DNA of 64,000 bases, taken from positions 1,612,001 through 1,676,000 of the forward strand of contig OZ059895.1 in assembly GCA_964057225.1 (NCBI GenBank), given 5' to 3'. The position numbers and the translations under genes are program-made. The stretch comes from Auanema rhodensis (taxonomy: Eukaryota; Nematoda; Chromadorea; Rhabditida; Rhabditidae). The notes beneath the pieces are model-generated. The model was not told the DNA's origin, made no database searches, and was given only the letters and a program-made list of their open reading frames with translations. Positions 40,365 to 54,462 of this stretch are shown in pieces. Numbering within the stretch: the stretch's first letter is position 1; every line of letters begins with the position of its first letter.

Positions 40365-41066
40365 GAAGCAATGTTGAGTGTACATGGAAACTCAACATAC
40401 ACTAATGCATCATTTTTCAAACGATCATAACTTATTTTTGTATCAAGCGTTTCTCAATGTAGTATAGTGCATTCGATGCGGATTTTTAAGCTGCGTCGAT
40501 CTGTCTTATCAGATTTGCGCTAGCTTAAAAATGCACCGAGATATCAACTGATATAAGTTCACACTTATATCCTCGATTTTCACACTGAAGAATTAATTTT
40601 TTCGTTGAATAACATTGTCCATCGTCTTTGCCTTGAAAAAAGGAATCTAAAAACATCTACTTTTTGCTAAATTATTTTGAAATTTTTCGAAAAAATTTTT
40701 GTCAAAATGTTTTTGGAAGCAATGTTGAGTGTACATGGAAACTCAACATACACTAATGCATCATTTTTCAAACGATCATAACTAATTTTTGTATTAAGCG
40801 TTTCTCAATGTAGTATAGTGCATTCGATGCGGATTTTTAAGCTGCGTCGATCTGTGTTATCAGATTTGCGCTAGCTTAAAAATGCACCGAGATATCAACT
40901 GATATAAGTTCACACTTATATCCTCGATTTTCACCCTGAAGAAATAATTTTTTCGTTGAATAACATTGTCTATCGTCTTTGCCTTGAAAAATGGAATCTA
41001 AAAACATCTACTTTTTGCTAAATTATTCTGAAATTTTTCGAAACAATTTTTGTCAAAATGTTTTTG

Positions 41067-42470
41067 GAAGCAATGTTGAGTGTACATGGAAACTCAACAT
41101 ACACTAATGCATCATTTTTCAAACGATCATAACTAATTTTTGTATTAAGCGTTTCTCAATGTAGTATAATGCATTCGATGCGGATTTTTAAGCTGCGTCG
41201 ATCTGTCTTATCAGATTTGCGCTAGCTTAAAAATGCACCGAGATATCAACTGATATAAGTTAACACTTATATCCTCGATTTTCACCCTGAAGAAATAATT
41301 TTTTCGTTGAATAACATTGTCTATCGTCTTTGCCTTGAAAAATGGAATCTAAAAACATCTACTTTTTGCTAAATTATTTTGAAATTTTTCGAAAAAATTT
41401 TTGTCAAAATGTTTTTGGAAGCAATGTTGAGTGTACATGGAAACTCAACATACACTAATGCATCATTTTTCAAACGATCATAACTTATTTTTGTATCAAG
41501 CGTTTCTCAATGTAGTATAGTGCATTCGATGCGGATTTTTAAGCTGCGTCGATCTGTCTTATCAGATTTGCGCTAGCTTAAAAATGCACCGAGATATCAA
41601 CTGATATAAGTTAACACTTATATCCTCGATTTTCACCCTGAAGAATTAATTTTTTCGTTGAATAACATTGTCCATCGTCTTTGCTATGAAAAATGGAATC
41701 TAAAAACATCTACTTTTTGCTAAATTATTTTGAAATTTTTCGAAACAATTTTTGTCAAAATGTTTTTGGAAGCAATGTTGAGTGTACATGGAAACTCAAC
41801 ATACACTAATGCATCATTTTTCAAACGATCATAACTTATTTTTGTATCAAGCGTTTCTCAATGTAGTATAGTGCATTCGATGCGGATTTTTAAGCTGCGT
41901 CGATCTGTGTTATCAGATTTGCGCTAGCTTAAAAATGCACCGAGATATCAACTGATATAAGTTCACACTTATATCCTCGATTTTCACCCTGAAGAAATAA
42001 TTTTTTCGTTGAATAACATTGTCCATCGTCTTTGCCTTGAAAAAAGGAATCTAAAAACATCTACTTTTTGCTAAATTATTTTGAAATTTTTCGAAACAAT
42101 TTTTGTCAAAATGTTTTTGGAAGCAATGTTGAGTGTACATGGAAACTCAACATACACTAATGCATCATTTTTCAAACGATCATAACTAATTTTTGTATTA
42201 AGCGTTTCTCAATGTAGTATAGTGCATTCGATGCGGATTTTTAAGCTGCGTCGATCTGTGTTATCAGATTTGCGCTAGCTTAAAAATGCACCGAGATATC
42301 AACTGATATAAGTTCACACTTATATCCTCGATTTTCACACTGAAGAATTAATTTTTTCGTTGAATAACATTGTCTATCGTCTTTGCCTTGAAAAATGGAA
42401 TCTAAAAACATCTACTTTTTGCTAAATTATTCTGAAATTTTTCGAAACAATTTTTGTCAAAATGTTTTTG
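41067..42470 (+). repeat. Tetramer N-T'-Q-R, copy 1 with fused R/B monomer
   Basis: N (41067), T' with GCTATGAAAAATGG and a329c (41418), Q (41769), then a monomer at 42120 with R markers on the left (c220a, a229t) and B markers on the right (a277t, t313c, a329c). The GCTATG mark is also found at 42822, which identifies the next tetramer (42471-43874) as its sister. Confidence 0.78.
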
Positions 42471-43874
42471 GAAGCAATGTTGAGTGTACATGGAAACTCA
42501 ACATACACTAATGCATCATTTTTCAAACGATCATAACTAATTTTTGTATTAAGCGTTTCTCAATGTAGTATAATGCATTCGATGCGGATTTTTAAGCTGC
42601 GTCGATCTGTCTTATCAGATTTGCGCTAGCTTAAAAATGCACCGAGATATCAACTGATATAAGTTAACACTTATATCCTCGATTTTCACCCTGAAGAAAT
42701 AATTTTTTCGTTGAATAACATTGTCTATCGTCTTTGCCTTGAAAAATGGAATCTAAAAACATCTACTTTTTGCTAAATTATTTTGAAATTTTTCGAAAAA
42801 ATTTTTGTCAAAATGTTTTTGGAAGCAATGTTGAGTGTACATGGAAACTCAACATACACTAATGCATCATTTTTCAAACGATCATAACTTATTTTTGTAT
42901 CAAGCGTTTCTCAATGTAGTATAGTGCATTCGATGCGGATTTTTAAGCTGCGTCGATCTGTCTTATCAGATTTGCGCTAGCTTAAAAATGCACCGAGATA
43001 TCAACTGATATAAGTTAACACTTATATCCTCGATTTTCACCCTGAAGAATTAATTTTTTCGTTGAATAACATTGTCCATCGTCTTTGCTATGAAAAATGG
43101 AATCTAAAAACATCTACTTTTTGCTAAATTATTTTGAAATTTTTCGAAACAATTTTTGTCAAAATGTTTTTGGAAGCAATGTTGAGTGTACATGGAAACT
43201 CAACATACACTAATGCATCATTTTTCAAACGATCATAACTTATTTTTGTATCAAGCGTTTCTCAATGTAGTATAGTGCATTCGATGCGGATTTTTAAGCT
43301 GCGTCGATCTGTGTTATCAGATTTGCGCTAGCTTAAAAATGCACCGAGATATCAACTGATATAAGTTCACACTTATATCCTCGATTTTCACCCTGAAGAA
43401 ATAATTTTTTCGTTGAATAACATTGTCCATCGTCTTTGCCTTGAAAAAAGGAATCTAAAAACATCTACTTTTTGCTAAATTATTTTGAAATTTTTCGAAA
43501 CAATTTTTGTCAAAATGTTTTTGGAAGCAATGTTGAGTGTACATGGAAACTCAACATACACTAATGCATCATTTTTCAAACGATCATAACTAATTTTTGT
43601 ATTAAGCGTTTCTCAATGTAGTATAGTGCATTCGATGCGGATTTTTAAGCTGCGTCGATCTGTGTTATCAGATTTGCGCTAGCTTAAAAATGCACCGAGA
43701 TATCAACTGATATAAGTTCACACTTATATCCTCGATTTTCACACTGAAGAATTAATTTTTTCGTTGAATAACATTGTCTATCGTCTTTGCCTTGAAAAAA
43801 GGAATCTAAAAACATCTACTTTTTGCTAAATTATTTTGAAATTTTTCGAAAAAATTTTTGTCAAAATGTTTTTG
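42471..43874 (+). repeat. Tetramer N-T'-Q-R, copy 2
   Basis: Repeats 41067-42470 with the same private GCTATG mark in T' (42822). Here the fourth monomer (43524) is an ordinary R and is followed by a separate B (43875), so the R/B fusion of copy 1 is absent. Confidence 0.78.
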
Positions 43875-46681
43875 GAAGCAATGTTGAGTGTACATGGAAA
43901 CTCAACATACACTAATGCATCATTTTTCAAACGATCATAACTAATTTTTGTATTAAGCGTTTCTCAATGTAGTATAGTGCATTCGATGCGGATTTTTAAG
44001 CTGCGTCGATCTGTGTTATCAGATTTGCGCTAGCTTAAAAATGCACCGAGATATCAACTGATATAAGTTCACACTTATATCCTCGATTTTCACCCTGAAG
44101 AAATAATTTTTTCGTTGAATAACATTGTCTATCGTCTTTGCCTTGAAAAATGGAATCTAAAAACGTCTACTTTTTGCTAAATTATTCTGAAATTTTTCGA
44201 AACAATTTTTGTCAAAATGTTTTTGGAAGCAATGTTGAGTGTACATGGAAACTCAACATACACTAATGCATCATTTTTCAAACGATCATAACTAATTTTT
44301 GTATTAAGCGTTTCTCAATGTAGTATAATGCATTCGATGCGGATTTTTAAGCTGCGTCGATCTGTCTTATCAGATTTGCGCTAGCTTAAAAATGCACCGA
44401 GATATCAACTGATATAAGTTAACACTTATATCCTCGATTTTCACCCTGAAGAAATAATTTTTTCGTTGAATAACATTGTCTATCGTCTTTGCCTTGAAAA
44501 ATGGAATCTAAAAACATCTACTTTTTGCTAAATTATTTTGAAATTTTTCGAAAAAATTTTTGTCAAAATGTTTTTGGAAGCAATGTTGAGTGTACATGGA
44601 AACTCAACATACACTAATGCATCATTTTTCAAACGATCATAACTTATTTTTGTATCAAGCGTTTCTCAATGTAGTATAGTGCATTCGATGCGGATTTTTA
44701 AGCTGCGTCGATCTGTCTTATCAGATTTGCGCTAGCTTAAAAATGCACCGAGATATCAACTGATATAAGTTCACACTTATATCCTCGATTTTCACACTGA
44801 AGAATTAATTTTTTCGTTGAATAACATTGTCCATCGTCTTTGCCTTGAAAAAAGGAATCTAAAAACATCTACTTTTTGCTAAATTATTTTGAAATTTTTC
44901 GAAAAAATTTTTGTCAAAATGTTTTTGGAAGCAATGTTGAGTGTACATGGAAACTCAACATACACTAATGCATCATTTTTCAAACGATCATAACTAATTT
45001 TTGTATTAAGCGTTTCTCAATGTAGTATAGTGCATTCGATGCGGATTTTTAAGCTGCGTCGATCTGTGTTATCAGATTTGCGCTAGCTTAAAAATGCACC
45101 GAGATATCAACTGATATAAGTTCACACTTATATCCTCGATTTTCACCCTGAAGAAATAATTTTTTCGTTGAATAACATTGTCTATCGTCTTTGCCTTGAA
45201 AAATGGAATCTAAAAACATCTACTTTTCGCTAAATTATTCTGAAATTTTTCGAAACAATTTTTGTCAAAATGTTTTTGGAAGCAATGTTGAGTGTACATG
45301 GAAACTCAACATACACTAATGCATCATTTTTCAAACGATCATAACTAATTTTTGTATTAAGCGTTTCTCAATGTAGTATAATGCATTCGATGCGGATTTT
45401 TAAGCTGCGTCGATCTGTCTTATCAGATTTGCGCTAGCTTAAAAATGCACCGAGATATCAACTGATATAAGTTAACACTTATATCCTCGATTTTCACCCT
45501 GAAGAAATAATTTTTTCGTTGAATAACATTGTCTATCGTCTTTGCCTTGAAATTGGAATCTAAAAACATCTACTTTTTGCTAAATTATTTTGAAATTTTT
45601 CGAAAAAATTTTTGTCAAAATGTTTTTGGAAGCAATGTTGAGTGTACATGGAAACTCAACATACACTAATGCATCATTTTTCAAACGATCATAACTTATT
45701 TTTGTATCAAGCGTTTCTCAATGTAGTATAGTGCATTCGATGCGGATTTTTAAGCTGCGTCGATCTGTCTTATCAGATTTGCGCTAGCTTAAAAATGCAC
45801 CGAGATATCAACTGATATAAGTTAACACTTATATCCTCGATTTTCACCCTGAAGAATTAATTTTTTCGTTGAATAACATTGTCCATCGTCTTTGCCTTGA
45901 AAAATGGAATCTAAAAACATCTACTTTTTGCTAAATTATTTTGAAATTTTTCGAAAAAATTTTTGTCAAAATGTTTTTGGAAGCAATGTTGAGTGTACAT
46001 GGAAACTCAACATACACTAATGCATCATTTTTCAAACGATCATAACTAATTTTTGTATTCAGCGTTTCTCAATGTAGTATAGTGCATTCGATGCGGATTT
46101 TTAAGCTGCGTCGATCTGTGTTATCAGATTTGCGCTAGCTTAAAAATGCACCGAGATATCAACTGATATAAGTTCACACTTATATCCTCGATTTTCACCC
46201 TGAAGAAATAATTTTTTCGTTGAATAACATTGTCTATCGTCTTTGCCTTGAAAAATGGAATCTAAAAACATCTACTTTTTGCTAAATTATTCTGAAATTT
46301 TTCGAAACAATTTTTGTCAAAATGTTTTTGGAAGCAATGTTGAGTGTACATGGAAACTCAACATACACTAATGCATCATTTTTCAAACGATCATAACTAA
46401 TTTTTGTATTAAGCGTTTCTCAATGTAGTATAATGCATTCGATGCGGATTTTTAAGCTGCGTCGATCTGTCTTATCAGATTTGCGCTAGCTTAAAAATGC
46501 ACCGAGATATCAACTGATATAAGTTAACACTTATATCCTCGATTTTCACCCTGAAGAAATAATTTTTTCGTTGAATAACATTGTCTATCGTCTTTGCCTT
46601 GAAAAATGGAATCTAAAAACATCTACTTTTTGCTAAATTATTTTGAAATTTTTCGAAAAAATTTTTGTCAAAATGTTTTTG
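43875..46681 (+). repeat. Eight-monomer series B-N-T-B-N-T'-B-N, copy 2
   Basis: Matches 34749-37556 in order, 26 monomers away. Differences include AAACGTCTA near 44165 and TTTTCGC near 45226 in B monomers, and one base lost in the N monomer 45279-45628. The third B (45980) again has GTATTCAGCG. Confidence 0.8.
45279..45628 (+). repeat. 350-bp N monomer with 1-bp loss
   Basis: An N-type monomer in which CCTTGAAAAATGG reads CCTTGAAATTGG near 45548-45555, a net loss of one base. Other N monomers keep the full A run. Confidence 0.85.
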
Positions 46682-47734
46682 GAAGCAATGTTGAGTGTAC
46701 ATGGAAACTCAACATACACTAATGCATCATTTTTCAAACGATCATAACTTATTTTTGTATCAAGCGTTTCTCAATGTAGTATAGTGCATTCGATGCGGAT
46801 TTTTAAGCTGCGTCGATCTGTCTTATCAGATTTGCGCTAGCTTAAAAATGCACCGAGATATCAACTGATATAAGTTAACACTTATATCCTCGATTTTCAC
46901 ACTGAAGAATTAATTTTTTCGTTGAATAACATTGTCTATCGTCTTTGCCTTGAAAAAAGGAATCTAAAAACATCTACTTTTTGCTAAATTATTTTGAAAT
47001 TTTTCGAAAAAATTTTTGTCAAAATGTTTTTGGAAGCAATGTTGAGTGTACATGGAAACTCAACATACACTAATGCATCATTTTTCAAACGATCATAACT
47101 AATTTTTGTATCAAGCGTTTCTCAATGTAGTATAGTGCATTCGATGCGGATTTTTAAGCTGCGTCGATCTGTCTTATCAGATTTGCGCTAGCTTAAAAAT
47201 GCACCGAGATATCAACTGATATAAGTTCACACTCATATCCTCGATTTTCACACTGAAGAATTAATTTTTTCGTTGAATAACATTGTCTATCGTCTTTGCC
47301 TTGGAAAATGGAATCTAAAAACATCTACTTTTTGCTAAATTATTTTGAAATTTTTCGAAAAAATTTTTGTCAAAATGTTTTTGGAAGCAATGTTGAGTGT
47401 ACATGGAAACTCAACATACACTAATGCATCATTTTTCAAACGATCATAACTTATTTTTGTATCGAGCGTTTCTCAATGTAGTATAGTGCATTCGATGCGG
47501 ATTTTTAAGCTGCGTCGATCTGTGTTATCAGATTTGCGCTAGCTTAAAAATGCACCGAGATATCAACTGATATAAGTTAACACTTATATCCTCGATTTTC
47601 ACCCTGAAGAAATAATTTTTTCGTTGAATAACATTGTCCATCGTCTTTGCCTTGAAAAAAGGAATCTAAAAACATCTACTTTTTGCTAAATTATTTTGAA
47701 ATTTTTCGAAAAAATTTTTGTCAAAATGTTTTTG

Positions 47735-49489
47735 GAAGCAATGTTGAGTGTACATGGAAACTCAACATACACTAATGCATCATTTTTCAAACGATCATAA
47801 CTAATTTTTGTATTAAGCGTTTCTCAATGTAGTATAGTGCATTCGATGCGGATTTTTAAGCTGCGTCGATCTGTGTTATCAGATTTGCGCTAGCTTAAAA
47901 ATGCACCGAGATATCAACTGATATAAGTTCACACTTATATCCTCGATTTTCACCCTGAAGAAATAATTTTTTCGTTGAATAACATTGTCCATCGTCTTTG
48001 CCTTGAAAAAAGGAATCTAAAAACATCTACTTTTTGCTAAATTATTTTGAAATTTTTCGAAAAAATTTTTGTCAAAATGTTTTTGGAAGCAATGTTGAGT
48101 GTACATGGAAACTCAACATACACTAATGCATCATTTTTCAAACGATCATAACTAATTTTTGTATTAAGCGTTTCTCAATGTAGTATAGTGCATTCGATGC
48201 GGATTTTTAAGCTGCGTCGATCTGTGTTATCAGATTTGCGCTAGCTTAAAAATGCACCGAGATATCAACTGATATAAGTTCACACTTATATCCTCGATTT
48301 TCACCCTGAAGAAATAATTTTTTCGTTGAATAACATTGTCCATCGTCTTTGCCTTGAAAAAAGGAATCTGAAAACATCTACTTTTTGCTAAATTATTCTG
48401 AAATTTTTCGAAAAAATTTTTGTCAAAATGTTTTTGGAAGCAATGTTGAGTGTACATGGAAACTCAACATACACTAATGCATCATTTTTCAAACGATCAT
48501 AACTAATTTTTGTATTAAGCGTTTCTCAATGTAGTATAGTGCATTCGATGCGGATTTTTAAGCTGCGTCGATCTGTGTTATCAGATTTGCGCTAGCTTAA
48601 AAATGCACCGAGATATCAACTGATATAAGTTCACACTTATATCCTCGATTTTCACCCTGAAGAAATAATTTTTTCGTTGAATAACATTGTCCATCGTCTT
48701 TGCCTTGAAAAAAGGAATCTAAAAACATCTACTTTTTGCTAAATTATTTTGAAATTTTTCGAAACAATTTTTGTCAAAATGTTTTTGGAAGCAATGTTGA
48801 GTGTACATGGAAACTCAACATACACTAATGCATCATTTTTCAAACGATCATAACTTATTTTTGTATCAAGCGTTTCTCAATGTAGTATAGTGCATTCGAT
48901 GCGGATTTTTAAGCTGCGTCGATCTGTGTTATCAGATTTGTGCTAGCTTAAAAATGCACCGAGATATCAACTGATATAAGTTCACACTTATATCCTCGAT
49001 TTTCACCCTGAAGAAATAATTTTTTCGTTGAATAACATTGTCCATCGTCTTTGCCTTGAAAAAAGGAATCTAAAAACATCTACTTTTTGCTAAATTATTT
49101 TGAAATTTTTCGAAACAATTTTTGTCAAAATGTTTTTGGAAGCAATGTTGAGTGTACATGGAAACTCAACATACACTAATGCATCATTTTTCAAACGATC
49201 ATAACTAATTTTTGTATTAAGCGTTTCTCAATGTAGTATAGTGCATTCGATGCGGATTTTTAAGCTGCGTCGATCTGTGTTATCAGATTTGCGCTAGCTT
49301 AAAAATGCACCGAGATATCAACTGATATAAGTTCACACTTATATCCTCGATTTTCACACTGAAGAATTAATTTTTTCGTTGAATAACATTGTCTATCGTC
49401 TTTGCCTTGAAAAAAGGAATCTAAAAACATCTACTTTTTGCTAAATTATTTTGAAATTTTTCGAAAAAATTTTTGTCAAAATGTTTTTG
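47735..49489 (+). repeat. Five-monomer unit A-O-P-Q-R
   Basis: Same order as the middle of the eight-monomer unit at 28781 and 37557. Q (48788) has TTTGTGCTAGC, a CpG-to-TpG change near 48950. After R, the array restarts at O (49490) and does not continue to B, which indicates a recombination junction at 49490. Confidence 0.8.
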
Positions 49490-51946
49490 GAAGCAATGTT
49501 GAGTGTACATGGAAACTCAACATACACTAATGCATCATTTTTCAAACGATCATAACTAATTTTTGTATTAAGCGTTTCTCAATGTAGTATAGTGCATTCG
49601 ATGCGGATTTTTAAGCTGCGTCGATCTGTGTTATCAGATTTGCGCTAGCTTAAAAATGCACCGAGATATCAACTGATATAAGTTCACACTTATATCCTCG
49701 ATTTTCACCCTGAAGAAATAATTTTTTCGTTGAATAACATTGTCCATCGTCTTTGCCTTGAAAAAAGGAATCTGAAAACATCTACTTTTTGCTAAATTAT
49801 TCTGAAATTTTTCGAAAAAATTTTTGTCAAAATGTTTTTGGAAGCAATGTTGAGTGTACATGGAAACTCAACATACACTAATGCATCATTTTTCAAACGA
49901 TCATAACTAATTTTTGTATTAAGCGTTTCTCAATGTAGTATAGTGCATTCGATGCGGATTTTTAAGCTGCGTCGATCTGTGTTATCAGATTTGCGCTAGC
50001 TTAAAAATGCACCGAGATATCAACTGATATAAGTTCACACTTATATCCTCGATTTTCACCCTGAAGAAATAATTTTTTCGTTGAATAACATTGTCCATCG
50101 TCTTTGCCTTGAAAAAAGGAATCTAAAAACATCTACTTTTTGCTAAATTATTTTGAAATTTTTCGAAACAATTTTTGTCAAAATGTTTTTGGAAGCAATG
50201 TTGAGTGTACATGGAAACTCAACATACACTAATGCATCATTTTTCAAACGATCATAACTTATTTTTGTATCAAGCGTTTCTCAATGTAGTATAGTGCATT
50301 CGATGCGGATGTTTAAGCTGCGTCGATCTGTGTTATCAGATTTGCGCTAGCTTAAAAATGCACCGAGATATCAACTGATATAAGTTCACACTTATATCCT
50401 CGATTTTCACCCTGAAGAAATAATTTTTTCGTTGAATAACATTGTCCATCGTCTTTGCCTTGAAAAAAGGAATCTAAAAACATCTACTTTTTGCTAAATT
50501 ATTTTGAAATTTTTCGAAACAATTTTTGTCAAAATGTTTTTGGAAGCAATGTTGAGTGTACATGGAAACTCAACATACACTAATGCATCATTTTTCAAAC
50601 GATCATAACTTATTTTTGTATCAAGCGTTTCTCAATGTAGTATAGTGCATTCGATGCGGATTTTTAAGCTGCGTCGATCTGTGTTATCAGATTTGCGCTA
50701 GCTTAAAAATGCACCGAGATATCAACTGATATAAGTTCACACTTATATCCTCGATTTTCACCCTGAAGAAATAATTTTTTCGTTGAATAACATTGTCCAT
50801 CGTCTTTGCCTTGAAAAAAGGAATCTAAAAACATCTACTTTTTGCTAAATTATTTTGAAATTTTTCGAAACAATTTTTGTCAAAATGTTTTTGGAAGCAA
50901 TGTTGAGTGTACATGGAAACTCAACATACACTAATGCATCATTTTTCAAACGATCATAACTAATTTTTGTATTAAGCGTTTCTCAATGTAGTATAGTGCA
51001 TTCGATGCGGATTTTTAAGCTGCGTCGATCTGTGTTATCAGATTTGCGCTAGCTTAAAAATGCACCGAGATATCAACTGATATAAGTTCACACTTATATC
51101 CTCGATTTTCACACTGAAGAATTAATTTTTTCGTTGAATAACATTGTCTATCGTCTTTGCCTTGAAAAAAGGAATCTAAAAACATCTACTTTTTGCTAAA
51201 TTATTTTGAAATTTTTCGAAAAAATTTTTGTCAAAATGTTTTTGGAAGCAATGTTGAGTGTACATGGAAACTCAACATACACTAATGCATCATTTTTCAA
51301 ACGATCATAACTAATTTTTGTATTAAGCGTTTCTCAATGTAGTATAGTGCATTCGATGCGGATTTTTAAGCTGCGTCGATCTGTGTTATCAGATTTGCGC
51401 TAGCTTAAAAATGCACCGAGATATCAACTGATATAAGTTCACACTTATATCCTCGATTTTCACCCTGAAGAAATAATTTTTTCGTTGAATAACATTGTCT
51501 ATCGTCTTTGCCTTGAAAAATGGAATCTAAAAACATCTACTTTTTGCTAAATTATTCTGAAATTTTTCGAAACAATTTTTGTCAAAATGTTTTTGGAAGC
51601 AATGTTGAGTGTACATGGAAACTCAACATACACTAATGCATCATTTTTCAAACGATCATAACTAATTTTTGTATTAAGCGTTTCTCAATGTAGTATAATG
51701 CATTCGATGCGGATTTTTAAGCTGCGTCGATCTGTCTTATCAGATTTGCGCTAGCTTAAAAATGCACCGAGATATCAACTGATATAAGTTAACACTTATA
51801 TCCTCGATTTTCACCCTGAAGAAATAATTTTTTCGTTGAATAACATTGTCTATCGTCTTTGCCTTGGAAAATGGAATCTAAAAACATCTACTTTTTGCTA
51901 AATTATTTTGAAATTTTTCGAAAAAATTTTTGTCAAAATGTTTTTG
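49490..51946 (+). repeat. Seven-monomer unit O-P-Q-Q-R-B-N
   Basis: This copy of the O-P-Q-R-B-N series has two adjacent Q monomers (50192 and 50543); the first has GGATGTTTAAG where others have GGATTTTTAAG. The N monomer (51596) has CCTTGGAAAATGG, a mark shared with C monomers at 47033 and 52649. Confidence 0.8.
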
Positions 51947-53745
51947 GAAGCAATGTTGAGTGTACATGGAAACTCAACATACACTAATGCATCATTTTTC
52001 AAACGATCATAACTTATTTTTGTATCAAGCGTTTCTCAATGTAGTATAGTGCATTCGATGCGGATTTTTAAGCTGCGTCGATCTGTCTTATCAGATTTGC
52101 GCTAGCTTAAAAATGCACCGAGATATCAACTGATATAAGTTAACACTTATATCCTCGATTTTCACCCTGAAGAAATAATTTTTTCGTTGAATAACATTGT
52201 CTATCGTCTTTGCCTTGAAAAATGGAATCTAAAAACATCTACTTTTTGCTAAATTATTTTGAAATTTTTCGAAAAAATTTTTGTCAAAATGTTTTTGGAA
52301 GCAATGTTGAGTGTACATGGAAACTCAACATACACTAATGCATCATTTTTCAAACGATCATAACTTATTTTTGTATCAAGCGTTTCTCAATGTAGTATAG
52401 TGCATTCGATGCGGATTTTTAAGCTGCGTCGATCTGTCTTATCAGATTTGCGCTAGCTTAAAAATGCACCGAGATATCAACTGATATAAGTTAACACTTA
52501 TATCCTCGATTTTCACCCTGAAGAATTAATTTTTTCGTTGAATAACATTGTCCATCGTCTTTGCCTTGAAAAATGGAATCTAAAAACATCTACTTTTTGC
52601 TAAATTATTTTGAAATTTTTCGAAAAAATTTTTGTCAAAATGTTTTTGGAAGCAATGTTGAGTGTACATGGAAACTCAACATACACTAATGCATCATTTT
52701 TCAAACGATCATAACTAATTTTTGTATCAAGCGTTTCTCAATGTAGTATAGTGCATTCGATGCGGATTTTTAAGCTGCGTCGATCTGTCTTATCAGATTT
52801 GCGCTAGCTTAAAAATGCACCGAGATATCAACTGATATAAGTTCACACTCATATCCTCGATTTTCACACTGAAGAATTAATTTTTTCGTTGAATAACATT
52901 GTCTATCGTCTTTGCCTTGGAAAATGGAATCTAAAAACATCTACTTTTTGCTAAATTATATTGAAATTTTTCGAAAAAATTTTTGTCAAAATGTTTTTGG
53001 AAGCAATGTTGAGTGTACATGGAAACTCAACATACACTAATGCATCATTTTTCAAACGATCATAACTTATTTTTGTATCGAGCGTTTCTCAATGTAGTAT
53101 AGTGCATTCGATGCGGATTTTTAAGCTGCGTCGATCTGTGTTATCAGATTTGCGCTAGCTTAAAAATGCACCGAGATATCAACTGATATAAGTTAACACT
53201 TATATCCTCGATTTTCACCCTGAAGAAATAATTTTTTCGTTGAATAACATTGTCCATCGTCTTTGCCTTGAAAAAAGGAATCTAAAAACATCTACTTTTT
53301 GCTAAATTATTTTGAAATTTTTCGAAAAAATTTTTGTCAAAATGTTTTTGGAAGCAATGTTGAGTGTACATGGAAACTCAACATACACTAATGCATCATT
53401 TTTCAAACGATCATAACTAATTTTTGTATCAAGCGTTTCTCAATGTAGTATAGTGCATTCGATGCGGATTTTTAAGCTGCGTCGATCTGTCTTATCAGAT
53501 TTGCGCTAGCTTAAAAATGCACCGAGATATCAACTGATATAAGTTCACACTCATATCCTCGATTTTCACACTGAAGAAATAATTTTTTCGTTGAATAACA
53601 TTGTCTATCGTCTTTGCCTTGAAAAATGGAATCTAAAAACATCTACTTTTTGCTAAATTATTTTGAAATTTTTCGAAAAAATTTTTGTCAAAATGTTTTT
53701 GGAAGCAATGTTGAGTGTACATGGAAACTCAACATACACTAATGC

Positions 53746-54462
53746 GACAATGTTATTCAACGAAAAAATTATTTCTTCAGGGTGAAAATCGAGGATATAA
53801 GTGTGAACTTATATCAGTTGATATCTCGGTGCATTTTTAAGCTAGCGCAAATCTGATAACACAGATCGACGCAGCTTAAAAATCCGCATCGAATGCACTA
53901 TACTACATTGAGAAACGCTTAATACAAAAATTAGTTATGATCGTTTGAAAAATGATGCATTAGTGTATGTTGAGTTTCCATGTACACTCAACATTGCTTC
54001 CAAAAACATTTTGACAAAAATTTTTTCGAAAAATTTCAGAATAATTTAGCAAAAAGTAGATGTTTTTAGATTCCTTTTTTCAAGGCAAAGACGATGGACA
54101 ATGTTATTCAACGAAAAAATTATTTCTTCAGGGTGAAAATCGAGGATATAAGTGTTAACTTATATCAGTTGATATCTCGGTGCATTTTTAAGCTAGCGCA
54201 AATCTGATAACACAGATCGACGCAGCTTAAAAATCCGCATCGAATGCACTATACTACATTGAGAAACGCTTAATACAAAAATTAGTTATGATCGTTTGAA
54301 AAATGATGCATTAGTGTATGTTGAGTTTCCATGTACACTCAACATTGCTTCCAAAAACATTTTGACAAAAATTTTTTCGAAAAATTTCAAAATAATTTAG
54401 CAAAAAGTAGATGTTTTTAGATTCCTTTTTTCAAGGCAAAGACGATGGACAATGTTATTCAA
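53746..54462 (-). repeat. Inverted satellite segment 1 (717 bp)
   Basis: From GACAATGTTATTCAACG the sequence is the reverse complement of the satellite. It runs from phase 255 down to 1 (ending at 54000), then 351 down to 1 (ending at 54351), then 351 down to 241. Forward sequence stops at phase 44 before it and resumes at phase 124 after it, so 79 bp of forward monomer (phases 45-123) are absent. The left junction has no overlap; the right junction shares 1-2 bases (A or AA). Confidence 0.93.

Noticed and set aside
1-53701. CRISPR array, suggested by regular direct repeats.
   Set aside because: The repeat unit is 351 bp with no unique spacers. Variation consists of point changes within the unit, which is typical of satellite DNA.
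53746-54462. A transposable element inserted at 53.7 kb.
   Set aside because: The whole segment is reverse-complement satellite sequence; nothing in it is foreign to the monomer.
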